From Pseudoalteromonas sp. DL-6 (GTDB lineage: Bacteria > Pseudomonadota > Gammaproteobacteria > Enterobacterales > Alteromonadaceae): a stretch of 64,000 nt of DNA. The stretch lies in assembly GCF_004328665.1 (NCBI RefSeq), contig NZ_CP019770.1, positions 2,914,001 to 2,978,000 on the forward strand. The letters run 5' to 3'. Every line of letters begins with the position of its first letter. Position 1 is the first letter of the stretch. Under the pieces are notes generated by a model, which was not told the DNA's origin, did no database searches, and saw nothing but the letters and a program-made list of their open reading frames with translations. Shown in pieces: positions 39,797 through 48,333 of this stretch. Made by a program: the position numbers and the translations under genes.

Positions 39797-40405
39797 TTAA
39801 CTGGTTTTTACTACTGGCTTTATGAAGCTACTGGCCGCAATGGCGAACAAGCAATAGCCGGTAAAATACCAAAAACCAGTACCAAACTCAGCATGCATAT
39901 TAAGTAAATCTTCTGAGTTCGCGTTTGCATTACCAGCCATGTAAGCCACTATTAATGCAATAACAAACACATCCACCATACTCCATTTACTTAAACCGAT
40001 AATCACCTTACCAAGATTGTGCTTAAACGAAGTCTCCTTCAGCACACAATACAACAATTGAAGCAGCAGCTTAATTGTTGGGATCACCATTGAAAAAAAC
40101 GCCACTAATATCGCCACTAAGTAGTTTTTGTTATCGGCCAGTTCGTTAACGGTGCCCCAAATACTGCGTGTTTTTTGATAAGCGCTTATCTCGCCTTCAA
40201 GTTTATCTAACCCCAACATACTCGAGATCATCATTAGCATATTACGGGTGTTTTGATTCCCTTCATCTGCCAACATTTCAATGCCCGCCTCAGCAAGTTT
40301 AGACTTATCAATTTTACCTTCCATACTCAGTACGGGCTGAGTCACCCCGGGAATTAATAAAGCTAAGGCAATTAAAATAGTGGTAATAGGTAAAAATAAA
40401 CGCAT
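39797..40405 (-). CDS. PqiA-like inner-membrane protein
   Basis: This 202-residue protein has four hydrophobic segments and the motif GLSKWSMVDVFVIALIVAYM, shared with the PqiA/YebS family (paraquat-inducible protein A). A periplasmic loop of about 65 residues after the first helix (MEGKIDKSKLAEAG, MLMMISSMLGLDKLEGEIS) replaces the zinc-ribbon Cys pairs of canonical PqiA, and it has only one PqiA unit. PqiA-type proteins partner with MCE proteins in lipid transport; no mce gene is adjacent. Function therefore remains open. It is separated from the Cys-rich copper gene by 63 bases on the same strand. Confidence 0.75.
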   Translation of the reverse strand: MRLFLPITTILIALALLIPGVTQPVLSMEGKIDKSKLAEAGIEMLADEGNQNTRNMLMMISSMLGLDKLEGEISAYQKTRSIWGTVNELADNKNYLVAILVAFFSMVIPTIKLLLQLLYCVLKETSFKHNLGKVIIGLSKWSMVDVFVIALIVAYMAGNANANSEDLLNMHAEFGTGFWYFTGYCLFAIAASSFIKPVVKTS

Positions 40406-40458
40406 GGTGTAATACTAAGTAAAATCAATATGTGCCAATCATACCCAAACGTTTTGCG

Positions 40459-41733
40459 TTAGTCTTGCTCAATAATGGTGGCTAATAACTCATCCGCATA
40501 TTGGCGTGCATCTAACATGGCTGTATACACCAGCTCTATATTTGATGCAGGTCGAATAGTCTCTAACAACTTTTTAGCCAATTGCCAATTATCTTCCTCT
40601 ACCGCTTTTATTAAATGTAAAGAATTACCCATCATGCCTTCAAAACTTAATAGTGCACCAGATAACTCAGCCCCTAAACTAAACTCTTTAGCAATAGCTT
40701 CCAGTTCCATATCTAAAATAGCATCAAGCACCGACATTAAGCCGACTAAATAACCTTGTTCTGCAATGACTTTTCCGCCTGGTTCTAAAATTATTTGCAT
40801 GAACTGCGCTCGACATAAGCCTAAACGAGTAAGTTCACTGGGCTTGTCTGAGCCAAGTTCGCTTAGCGCCAATACTCGTACAAACTTTCTAATAGAGTCT
40901 TCCCCTAAATACACAACCGCCTGAGGAATAGACGTTATCACTAAATTTTTATTAGCAGAGCGAGCATTCACTAGTTTTAGGACGCGTGCAGTCAAACCGA
41001 CATCTTTAGAAATGCGTTGATTAATTTCATTAAAATCTAAGTCTGTGCGGGATGTGCAACGCAGTAAGTCTAAAACAGCCATTTTTAAGGGTTCAATATT
41101 GCTGTAACTCAGCATTTCTGGATGTGCAAAAAAGAACCCTTGAAAATAATCGCATCCAGCCTCTTTCAGTTGCCTGAACTCTTCATAAGTTTCAATTCGC
41201 TCTACCACTATTTTAATATTAGGAAAGTTCCGTTTAAGTTTTTTCAGCAGCATGCTGGTTTTTATTACGGGTTCTTCAACTTCAAGCTTTATAAAATCTA
41301 CCAAACCGAGCAAAGGTTGCCATTTTTCGTGTGCGTCGTAATCATCTAACGCAAATACATACCCTTCCTTTTTTAACTCGGTTACTCGTTGAGCAACCAG
41401 CTCTATATTTTCAGTGCGCTCAACAATTTCAATTACGGTATTTTCTGGCTGCAATAATTTAGGTAAATCCTCTAAAAGCCCCTCACTCGATAAATTAATA
41501 AACGCAGTTTTATTGAGCGTTAGCTTTTCAATACCAACCAGCATTAGCGCATTAAAAAAAAGTCGTCCTGTAGCTTGCCCGTCAGTTGTTCCTACAGGAA
41601 AAGCATTATTAACTGAATCGCGATAGAGCAACTCATAAGCAAAAATGCTTTTATCACCGTCAAAAATTGGTTGCCGAGCAATATATTGAGTGACCAAAAT
41701 AGATGAATTTTTTACGTCTGAAATATTTGGCAT
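40459..41733 (-). CDS. EAL-HDOD signalling protein (YuxH-like)
   Basis: This 424-residue protein has an N-terminal EAL-like domain (about 15-210) and a C-terminal HDOD domain (about 215-400). The EAL signature is altered to ELL (FAYELLYRD), and the DDFGTG loop reads DDYDAHE, so loss of phosphodiesterase activity is likely. HDOD is seen in INQRISKDVGLTARVLKLVN and SIPQAVVYLGEDSIRKFVRV. Proteins of this type act as adaptors in motility, biofilm or stress signalling without hydrolysing cyclic-di-GMP. The ATG follows GGAAGG. It is a single gene. Confidence 0.9.
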   Translation of the reverse strand: MPNISDVKNSSILVTQYIARQPIFDGDKSIFAYELLYRDSVNNAFPVGTTDGQATGRLFFNALMLVGIEKLTLNKTAFINLSSEGLLEDLPKLLQPENTVIEIVERTENIELVAQRVTELKKEGYVFALDDYDAHEKWQPLLGLVDFIKLEVEEPVIKTSMLLKKLKRNFPNIKIVVERIETYEEFRQLKEAGCDYFQGFFFAHPEMLSYSNIEPLKMAVLDLLRCTSRTDLDFNEINQRISKDVGLTARVLKLVNARSANKNLVITSIPQAVVYLGEDSIRKFVRVLALSELGSDKPSELTRLGLCRAQFMQIILEPGGKVIAEQGYLVGLMSVLDAILDMELEAIAKEFSLGAELSGALLSFEGMMGNSLHLIKAVEEDNWQLAKKLLETIRPASNIELVYTAMLDARQYADELLATIIEQD

Positions 41734-41995
41734 TAACCTTCCTGCTTAACAGTGATGTCATCATTATTTTTATTATTTAATCAGTATAGTGAAACTTTAA
41801 ATACTTGCAGTAATTTTAATTAGATTAAAAAACAAGCAGGTAAGTTTAAATTTATACACTTAAAACCAGCAGATTAGTATCCTTATTTTTTATAAGGTTT
41901 TATTGCTTGTCGCCGCCCTGAGCATACCCAAAACCTGTGCTTATAAGGTATAATATAGGCACTATTTACTTATAAACTCACAAGAGCCACCAAAA

Positions 41996-42562
41996 ATGAG
42001 CATTGAACAAGCCTTAATAGAGCGTAGCAGTAACCAATGTGAACTCTGCGCAGCAACCAACAACTTAACTGTTTACGAAGTCCCTCCTGTTACAGAAGCT
42101 CATTCAGATAAATGCATTTACACCTGTCAAACATGTAAAGATCAAATAGAGGGCAATAGCGATTTAACCCCAACCCATTGGCATTGCTTAAATGACAGTA
42201 TGTGGAGTCAAACACCGGCGGTACAAGTTGTGGCTTATCGCATGCTGACTCAGTTAGCAGCTGATAACGGCTGGGCACAAGACGCGCTTGATATGATTTA
42301 CCTTGAAGAAGATACATTAACATGGGCGCAGCAAGCACTTGCTGAAGATGATGATATTAAACACATTGATAGCAATGGTGTGGTACTACAAGCTGGCGAC
42401 ACCGTCACGTTAATAAAAGATTTAGATGTGAAAGGTAGTAGCTTAACAGCAAAACGCGGTACTGCCGTTCGCAATATTGGCTTAACCAGCAACCCTGAAC
42501 ATATTGAAGGGCGTGTTGATGGACAGCGTATTGTAATTTTAACTAAATACGTAAAAAAATAA
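41996..42562 (+). CDS. PhnA/YjdM zinc-ribbon protein
   Basis: This 188-residue protein has an N-terminal zinc ribbon (CELCAATN, then CIYTCQTCKDQ) and the C-terminal PhnA domain (DSNGVVLQAGDTVTLIKDLD, RVDGQRIVILTKYVKK). Despite the name, PhnA-type proteins of this family are not required for phosphonate use in E. coli. Marine relatives have been linked to phosphonoacetate hydrolysis only in a different family. The middle (about 60-115) is specific to the longer form. A TATAAT at 41949-41954 may be its -10. A strong terminator follows. Confidence 0.9.
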   Translation: MSIEQALIERSSNQCELCAATNNLTVYEVPPVTEAHSDKCIYTCQTCKDQIEGNSDLTPTHWHCLNDSMWSQTPAVQVVAYRMLTQLAADNGWAQDALDMIYLEEDTLTWAQQALAEDDDIKHIDSNGVVLQAGDTVTLIKDLDVKGSSLTAKRGTAVRNIGLTSNPEHIEGRVDGQRIVILTKYVKK

Positions 42563-42572
42563 GTAACGAATC

Positions 42573-42595
42573 AAGGCGCGTAGCGCCTTTTTTTA
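42573..42595 (+). terminator. Terminator after the PhnA-type gene
   Basis: AAGGCGC (42573-42579) pairs with GCGCCTT (42583-42589) and is followed by a T run. Confidence 0.92.
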
Positions 42596-42688
42596 TATCT
42601 CAACTTTCTGTATTTGCTAGTTAAGCAATGATTAAGCAATTCAACCGTATGCTAACGATCATATACCATACTCCATCAAGGAACTACT

Positions 42689-43495
42689 ATGTTCTCATCT
42701 AAGCCAAATTCAATGTTAAAGTCGATTGCAGGCCTGTGTTTTATATCAAGTGGCGCACTTATGCTGAGCGCATGTAACGACGATACCGCACAGCAAACTA
42801 GCGCTGTGACGCAAACAACAGCTACCTTACCGGTGCAAGTTAGTTACTTAGATCGCAGTCTATTAGCGCCTAATTCACAGCTAATCGTTACCTTGGTTGA
42901 TGTGTCAAAAATGGATGTGGCAGCAACCGTAATTTCTGAGCAGGTGATTGATTTAGTGGGCGCACCGCCTTATCAAGTAGAGCTTGAGTACAACCGTGAA
43001 AAAATTGATCAAACTCACCGCTATAGCGTACGTGCAACCATTAATAATCAAGGAAACTTGCTATACACCAGCACAACCAGTAACTCGCCTTTTGCTGATA
43101 CTAGCTCATCTGAACCTTTAGAGATTATTGTTTCAAAAGTAGCGCCAAAGCCAGACGTTGATTTAGTAAATACCTACTTCAAAGCAGTTTCAATCGACGG
43201 CAACCCCGTTGTAGTGAATACCAAAGAACTATTTATTCAATTTAATAGTGACAACACTGTGCACGGCTTTTTAGGGTGCAATAACTTTAATGGCGGTTAT
43301 GAAGTATCGAAGCAAGCAGTGACTTTTACGCAGTTAGCTACCACGCAAAAAATGTGTCATGACTATATGGAACAAGAAAGCGCGATGGCGGCTGTGCTTC
43401 AGGCAGCAACGCAATGGCAAATTAATGGTGAAAAATTAGTATTACAAAATGAGGCAGGCAACCAACTTGCTACCTTTAACGCTGTTTACTTTTAA
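42689..43495 (+). CDS. Lipoprotein with YbaY-like and META (HslJ) domains
   Basis: This 268-residue protein has a lipoprotein signal (lipobox LSAC, Cys29). Residues 45-150 resemble the YbaY domain (VQVSYLDRSLLAPNSQLIVT, PPYQVELEYNREKI). Residues 160-268 are a META/HslJ domain (NTKELFIQFNSDNTVHGFLG, CNNFNGGYEV, QLATTQKMCHDYMEQESAM). In E. coli YbaY and HslJ are separate lipoproteins; HslJ affects novobiocin resistance. Fusion on one chain suggests joint work at the outer membrane. A strong AAGGA lies 7 bases before the ATG. It has its own terminator. Confidence 0.87.
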   Translation: MFSSKPNSMLKSIAGLCFISSGALMLSACNDDTAQQTSAVTQTTATLPVQVSYLDRSLLAPNSQLIVTLVDVSKMDVAATVISEQVIDLVGAPPYQVELEYNREKIDQTHRYSVRATINNQGNLLYTSTTSNSPFADTSSSEPLEIIVSKVAPKPDVDLVNTYFKAVSIDGNPVVVNTKELFIQFNSDNTVHGFLGCNNFNGGYEVSKQAVTFTQLATTQKMCHDYMEQESAMAAVLQAATQWQINGEKLVLQNEAGNQLATFNAVYF

Positions 43496-43534
43496 TTAAG
43501 CGTAACGATACTCCGCATCTAAGTAGATCAGTAT

Positions 43535-43560
43535 AAAGCCCAGTTAAACTGGGCTTTTTT
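43535..43560. terminator. Bidirectional terminator between the META lipoprotein and rlmJ
   Basis: AAAGCCCAGT pairs with ACTGGGCTTT and is followed by six T; it lies between convergent genes. Confidence 0.9.
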
Positions 43561-43564
43561 ATTT

Positions 43565-44404
43565 TTATTCGGCGACTAACTGCTCGCTACGGTAAAAGCC
43601 ACCTGGCTTACTCAACAAACTTACTAGTTCAGGCAACACGTCATCCATTGCTTGCTTTAATTTCCATGGTGGGTTTATTACTATCATTCCAGAGGCGGTC
43701 ATACCATGTACATCAGTATCAGCTTCGGTACCTAATTCAAATAATTGAATATTTCTAATTCCCGCGTCAATTAATCCCTGCTCCATAGTATCAATACGTT
43801 CTCTGTCTACAACCGGATACCAAATCATGTAAGTCCCTGTCGCGAAGCGCTGATGGGCTTTTACAATGGTTTGTACTACCGTGTTGTAATCGTCTTTTAT
43901 TTCATAAGGTGGGTCTATTAACACGCAGGCTCTGCGTGAAGCTGGCGGTAATAAACCAATTAAGCCCGCAAACCCATTTTCGCCGCGCACCCGAATAGAG
44001 CGTTTACCTTGCATGTTTTCTTCAAGTAATACCAAATCTCGCGGATGCAACTCAAAAAACCAGCCCTTATCTTGACGACGTAAAAAGTGTTCGGCGATTT
44101 TTGGTGAGCCTGGGTAAAACGCCAGAGACGAGCTCTCATTAAACGATTTTATTAACTCAATGTAGTCATTTAGTGCGCTATGCTGACTAGTATGTTGCCA
44201 AAGTTTTTCAATACCGTCTTGGTACTCTTGGGTTTTTTGCGCGTCTGGTGCTGCCAGTTCAAAAAAACCAGCCCCCGAATGCGTATCAATATAGTCAAGC
44301 GGCTTATCTTTTATAGTTTGATAACCCAGCACTTGCGCTAGTACTAAATGTTTAAGTACATCGGCAGGGTTACCCGCATGAAAGGAGTGTCTGTAACTAA
44401 GCAT
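43565..44404 (-). CDS. rlmJ: 23S rRNA (adenine-2030-N6)-methyltransferase RlmJ
   Basis: This 279-residue protein (E. coli 280) begins MLSYRHSFHAGNPADVLKHL, diagnostic of RlmJ. The catalytic motif is DPPYE and the S-adenosylmethionine region includes YIDTHSGAGFFEL. It methylates N6 of A2030 in 23S rRNA before ribosome assembly. It is a single-gene unit read away from the zapA cluster. Confidence 0.95.
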   Translation of the reverse strand: MLSYRHSFHAGNPADVLKHLVLAQVLGYQTIKDKPLDYIDTHSGAGFFELAAPDAQKTQEYQDGIEKLWQHTSQHSALNDYIELIKSFNESSSLAFYPGSPKIAEHFLRRQDKGWFFELHPRDLVLLEENMQGKRSIRVRGENGFAGLIGLLPPASRRACVLIDPPYEIKDDYNTVVQTIVKAHQRFATGTYMIWYPVVDRERIDTMEQGLIDAGIRNIQLFELGTEADTDVHGMTASGMIVINPPWKLKQAMDDVLPELVSLLSKPGGFYRSEQLVAE

Positions 44405-44643
44405 TATTTATTTTCGCCATACGCTATTTAATAAAATTAGTGAACCATAAAGCACACTACTTTGGCAATCGATACCAGCTTTAGCTAGTGTTTACGTGAA
44501 CCATTTATGAATGAAAAAGCCAATAACATGAATTATCCCTTAACATAGAATAAAAATCACCTAAAACCAGCGTAAATGCTGGCAAATAAACACACTTTGC
44601 TTTACATTTGCATGACATTAATTACAGTTATATGAGCGCATTT

Positions 44644-44874
44644 ATGAACAACAATACTCTTCAACAACTCGAACAACTGATCGACCAACTAATTACCCGT
44701 AATAATCAGTTGCAAACTGATATTTCAGAGCTTAAAGAACAAAATAGTAAACTGCTTGATGAAAATGAATTATTACAGTTAGAGGCTCTCGAAAACGAAG
44801 AAAAGCAAAAAGATGCAAGCACCACCTTGTCATCATTATTAGATAAATTACAAAGCGCACAACAGGCAAGCTAA
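44644..44874 (+). CDS. Small coiled-coil protein upstream of zapA (TIGR02449-like)
   Basis: The frame can start at 44608 (TTG), 44632 or 44644. I choose 44644 (76 residues, MNNNTLQQLEQLIDQLITRN), because GAG lies 7 bases upstream and homologues start this way; the choice is uncertain. The product is one long coiled coil with heptads of Leu, Gln and Glu (LKEQNSKLLDENELLQLEAL) and a Ser/Thr-rich tail. It overlaps zapA by one base. Coiled-coil proteins at this position, like ZapB in layout, may help FtsZ-ring work, but no function is established that I can cite. Confidence 0.8.
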   Translation: MNNNTLQQLEQLIDQLITRNNQLQTDISELKEQNSKLLDENELLQLEALENEEKQKDASTTLSSLLDKLQSAQQAS

Positions 44875-45179
44875 TGTCTGAGCTGCAAAACCAGCGAGTC
44901 ACTGTTGAATTGCTTGGGAAAGAGCAGCAATTTGCTTGTCCGGCTGGGCAAGAAGAGGCACTAAAAGCGGCCGCTAAAAATTTGAATGATTTAGTTGAAC
45001 AAATGAAACAACGTTCAACGGTCAGAAACGATCAAAAAGCATTATTAATGGCTGCGTTGAACTTAAGCCACGAATTGCTTGAAGCAAAAACGCAAAAATC
45101 AGTTGAACTTGAACATCAAGATCAACTGATTGATAAGCTGAGTCAGTACTTAAGCTCGAACCCTGAGCACATTAAATAA
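44874..45179 (+). CDS. zapA: Cell division protein ZapA
   Basis: This 101-residue protein has the ZapA core (RVTVELLGKEQQFACPAGQE, LKAAAKNLNDLVEQMKQRST) and a C-terminal coiled coil (LEHQDQLIDKLSQYL). ZapA bundles FtsZ filaments at the division site. It overlaps the coiled-coil gene upstream (TAATG), so the two are translationally coupled. Its stop codon forms part of the terminator stem. The 6S RNA and ygfA genes often found after zapA in gammaproteobacteria are absent here. Confidence 0.94.
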   Translation: MSELQNQRVTVELLGKEQQFACPAGQEEALKAAAKNLNDLVEQMKQRSTVRNDQKALLMAALNLSHELLEAKTQKSVELEHQDQLIDKLSQYLSSNPEHIK

Positions 45180-45200
45180 AAGCGCATTTTGCGCTTTTAT
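45178..45200 (+). terminator. Terminator overlapping the zapA stop
   Basis: AAAAGCGC (45178-45185) pairs with GCGCTTTT (45191-45198); the stem begins inside the zapA TAA codon. Confidence 0.88.
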
Positions 45201-45233
45201 TGTTTTTACCGTCAAAATACAGCTAGAGAAAAG

Positions 45234-46253
45234 ATGAAACCATTTTTAACTAAAGCTCAAAAAATAGGTAAGTGCTTACTGCCTTTAATCGGCCTATTTA
45301 TACATACAAAAAGCAATGCAGCAGTTGAGTGGCAATCGTTATCGGCTAATATTCAATTTATCCAGCAGCCAGATAGGTTACGTTTTTACGACTCTAATCA
45401 AGTGTTAATTCAGGGCAGTGAATGTGCCTTACTGGTAGATGCCAGTGGTAACTTTGCAGCAGTAGAACAACTGGTTACCGAACTAAAACAACAGCTAAAG
45501 ACACCTTTATGTTACTTGGTTGCCACTCATTTTCATGACGATCACTTGCTGGGCATGGCGGTTATGCAGCATTACTTCCCAGACGCAAAACTGATTACTC
45601 ACCAACAAGTCGCTAACGATTTTTCCCGTTATCAGCAAGCATTAACAGACAAGCTAGAGGGGTTCGAGAAAAGCATTGAGCTGAGCTATCAGCGATTAGC
45701 CACCTTACCCGATGCTGAGCAAACTCAATGGCGAGAAAAGCTCACTCGCGCTAAAACACGCTTATTTCGCTGGCAAGGCTATCAACTAACACCACCAAAA
45801 ATGAGTATTAGTGAATCTAAAACATTAGATTTAGGTGGCTATACGCTCACTATAAGCCCGCATCAGGCACATACTAATGGCGATTTAACATTACTTGCCG
45901 ACAAGGGTAAAACCTTAATAGGTGGTGATATAATTGACTGGCTACCCTACCCAGGGCATGGCGAGCTTAAGCAATGGCAAAACTTATTAAAAAAATATAT
46001 AAATAATAATACGCTGTCACTTTTTATTCCTGGGCATGGCAATTTGGTAGATAAAGTTAAATTAAAACAATCACTCACGTTTTTAGAAGCAATTACGGAG
46101 CATGCTAAAAACAACCCCGACGCCAATATTGAGCAATTACAAAAAAACTTTCCAAGTGAAGCTCTAAAACCTTATCAACAAGAACCACTTGATATAAAAT
46201 CAAGTCACTTGTTTTTGCAATCGGGATTACTTCGCGCTAAAAACAGCCAATAA
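45234..46253 (+). CDS. Metallo-beta-lactamase-fold hydrolase, exported
   Basis: The start at 45234 (339 residues) is preceded by AGAGAAAAG; the longer frame begins inside the zapA terminator. A signal peptide is likely (CLLPLIGLFIHTKSNAAVEW). Metal ligands are visible: HFHDDH (HxHxDH), AHTNGD and GGD, and the final GHG. The layout is that of B1-like or SoxH-like periplasmic MBL hydrolases. The substrate is unknown, and beta-lactam hydrolysis cannot be claimed. It sits between zapA and mltD in the same direction, each with its own ribosome-binding site. Confidence 0.87.
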   Translation: MKPFLTKAQKIGKCLLPLIGLFIHTKSNAAVEWQSLSANIQFIQQPDRLRFYDSNQVLIQGSECALLVDASGNFAAVEQLVTELKQQLKTPLCYLVATHFHDDHLLGMAVMQHYFPDAKLITHQQVANDFSRYQQALTDKLEGFEKSIELSYQRLATLPDAEQTQWREKLTRAKTRLFRWQGYQLTPPKMSISESKTLDLGGYTLTISPHQAHTNGDLTLLADKGKTLIGGDIIDWLPYPGHGELKQWQNLLKKYINNNTLSLFIPGHGNLVDKVKLKQSLTFLEAITEHAKNNPDANIEQLQKNFPSEALKPYQQEPLDIKSSHLFLQSGLLRAKNSQ

Positions 46254-46309
46254 CTGAACACAATGGATTGTGTTAAAATATGGAAATATATTTTTTAAAA
46301 AGGAACAAA

Positions 46310-47758
46310 ATGCGTCACTTGATCTTATGCTTTGCCATTGTATTGCTATGTAGCTGTAAAACCACACAGCCAGAGATCATTGCGCCTGTAGTCCCTGCAC
46401 CCGTAGAACAAAAAGCCGCACAATCAAACACGCCAACCTCTACAAACACCAACAAAGTTATTAATAAAAAAACAATACCTAAAGCCCTAAAAGTGACTCA
46501 ACCGACTGACTTATGGGCACATATTGCTGATAACTTACATTTACCGGTTGAGCAAAATCAGGCGTTAAAAAAACGCATTAACTGGTATTTAAAACAGCCG
46601 AATTATTTAAAAATAGTGTCTCGCCGTGCAGAGCCTTTTTTATATCATATCGTAAAAAAAGTAGAGCAAAAGCAGCTCCCCATGGAACTGGCATTACTGC
46701 CATTTGTAGAAAGTGGCTTTAGGCCTACCGCCCGCTCAAGTGAGCACGCTGTGGGTGTGTGGCAACTGGTTGCAGCAACCGCGCATCATTTTGGGGTTAA
46801 ATCTGATCAATGGTACGACGGACGCCAAGATGTATTGGCCTCAACCGATGCGGCACTTGATTACTTAAGCTATTTACATAAGCGTTTTGATGGTAATTGG
46901 CTGCATGCACTTGCTGCCTATAATACCGGTGAAGGTCGAGTTAAGCGCGCTATAAAACGCAATCAAAAACGAGGTAAATCAACTGACTTTTGGGCACTAA
47001 CCCTACCAAATGAAACAGCTGACTATGTACCAAAACTATTAGCACTAAGCTATTTAGTAAAACACCCTAAGGCAAAGTTTAAACGCCCAAAGCTTCCTTA
47101 TAAAGCACTGACTACCTCGTTAAATGTGGCAAAACAGTTTGATTTTTCAATTATGGCCAAGCTCTCTGGTATGGGTGCAAAACAGCTACATGCTCTTAAT
47201 CGAGGCTATTTAAAAAACCAAAGCTCACCCCATGGCCCGCACACTTTGCTACTCCCTATTGAGCAACAAGCTTTATTAAAAAACCGCTTTTTTAAAGCCA
47301 ATTTTGCAGGGGAATACATAGTCAAAAAAAATGACACGCTATACGGTATTGCTAGGCATTTTGGCTTGCCCTTAAAAGTACTAAAACAGCTCAATAATAA
47401 GCAAAATAACTTTATTGGCGTTGGCGAAAAACTTGTTTTAGGGGAGCCGCAAACTTTGCCTGAGTCGCTCACTATTAACTATAAAATAAGTCCTTACTTA
47501 GAACAAAAAGAGCAAATCATTCCAACCATCGAGGTAGATTACCACGTAAAACCCGGTGATAACCTTTGGAATATAAGTCAGTTATACGGCGTTGCTCATA
47601 GCGATTTAGCGCGTTGGAATAAATTATCTGCCTCAAGCGTATTAAAACCTGGGACTCAGTTGGTTTTATTTATACCTCAAGCCGCTACGCCAAAAACTAC
47701 ACCGGCGAAAAAAGACCTGTTACTCGACTTACAAAATACATTAAATCATCCACGTTAA
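46310..47758 (+). CDS. mltD: Membrane-bound lytic murein transglycosylase D
   Basis: The ATG at 46310 follows AAAAAGGAAC (482 residues); the frame to 46280 lacks a site. It has a lipoprotein signal with lipobox LCSC (Cys16). The SLT domain is at about 95-230, with the catalytic Glu in PFVESGFRPTARSSEHAVGV and the WYDGRQDVLASTDAALDYL and AYNTGEGRV motifs. Two LysM repeats bind glycan (EYIVKKNDTLYGIARHFGLP, DYHVKPGDNLWNISQLYGVA). MltD cleaves peptidoglycan with formation of 1,6-anhydromuramic acid. Confidence 0.95.
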   Translation: MRHLILCFAIVLLCSCKTTQPEIIAPVVPAPVEQKAAQSNTPTSTNTNKVINKKTIPKALKVTQPTDLWAHIADNLHLPVEQNQALKKRINWYLKQPNYLKIVSRRAEPFLYHIVKKVEQKQLPMELALLPFVESGFRPTARSSEHAVGVWQLVAATAHHFGVKSDQWYDGRQDVLASTDAALDYLSYLHKRFDGNWLHALAAYNTGEGRVKRAIKRNQKRGKSTDFWALTLPNETADYVPKLLALSYLVKHPKAKFKRPKLPYKALTTSLNVAKQFDFSIMAKLSGMGAKQLHALNRGYLKNQSSPHGPHTLLLPIEQQALLKNRFFKANFAGEYIVKKNDTLYGIARHFGLPLKVLKQLNNKQNNFIGVGEKLVLGEPQTLPESLTINYKISPYLEQKEQIIPTIEVDYHVKPGDNLWNISQLYGVAHSDLARWNKLSASSVLKPGTQLVLFIPQAATPKTTPAKKDLLLDLQNTLNHPR

Positions 47759-47823
47759 GTTTCTAAAGCGCAGTATTTCGCGTAAAATTGCCTTTAATTA
47801 ATTTAAATCTTAAAGAGACATGC

Positions 47824-48312
47824 ATGCAAATCAGTAAAAATTCGGCCGTTGAATTTCATTACACCCTAAGCGAAGCGGGTGAACAAATCGAAAGCAGCCT
47901 AAACGACGCGCCATTAAGTTATATTCACGGCAGCGAAGGCATGCTACCCGGTTTAGAAACCGCACTTGAAGGTAAAGCCGCTGGTGATAAATTTAGCGTT
48001 ACGTTATCTCCAAGTGAATCATACGGTGAGCGTGTTGATGACTTAATTCAGCGCATTCCGCTTAAGCACCTTCAAGGTGATGTAAAAGTGTGGAAACCAG
48101 GCATGACTGCTATGGTGCAATCAAACCAAGGTCGCCACCAAGTAACCATTGTAAAAGTAGGCCGCTTTAATGCAGATTGTGATTTAAACCACCCATTTGC
48201 TGGTAAAACGCTGACTTTTGATGTTGAGGTTGTCTCAGTTCGTGAAGCAACAAACGAAGAGATTTCTCACGGCCATGTTCATGCTGAAGGTGGTTGCGGC
48301 CACGCACATTAA
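47824..48312 (+). CDS. slyD: FKBP-type peptidyl-prolyl isomerase SlyD
   Basis: The ATG at 47824 follows AAAGAGAC (162 residues). The FKBP core (QISKNSAVEFHYTLSEAGEQ, YIHGSEGMLPGLETALEGKA) is followed by the insert-in-flap chaperone domain and a short His-rich metal-binding tail (HGHVHAEGGCGHAH). E. coli SlyD has a longer tail (196 residues in all); this is the short marine form. SlyD catalyses proline isomerisation, has chaperone activity, and binds nickel for hydrogenase maturation. The SDR gene follows 21 bases later. Confidence 0.93.
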   Translation: MQISKNSAVEFHYTLSEAGEQIESSLNDAPLSYIHGSEGMLPGLETALEGKAAGDKFSVTLSPSESYGERVDDLIQRIPLKHLQGDVKVWKPGMTAMVQSNQGRHQVTIVKVGRFNADCDLNHPFAGKTLTFDVEVVSVREATNEEISHGHVHAEGGCGHAH

Positions 48313-48333
48313 TTGCTAATTAAAGGAACAAGT

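Noticed and set aside
41881..41897. Short hairpin CCTTAT/ATAAGG before the PhnA-type gene
   Set aside because: Only 6 bp in AT-rich DNA; it may be chance, and no nearby gene needs a terminator there.
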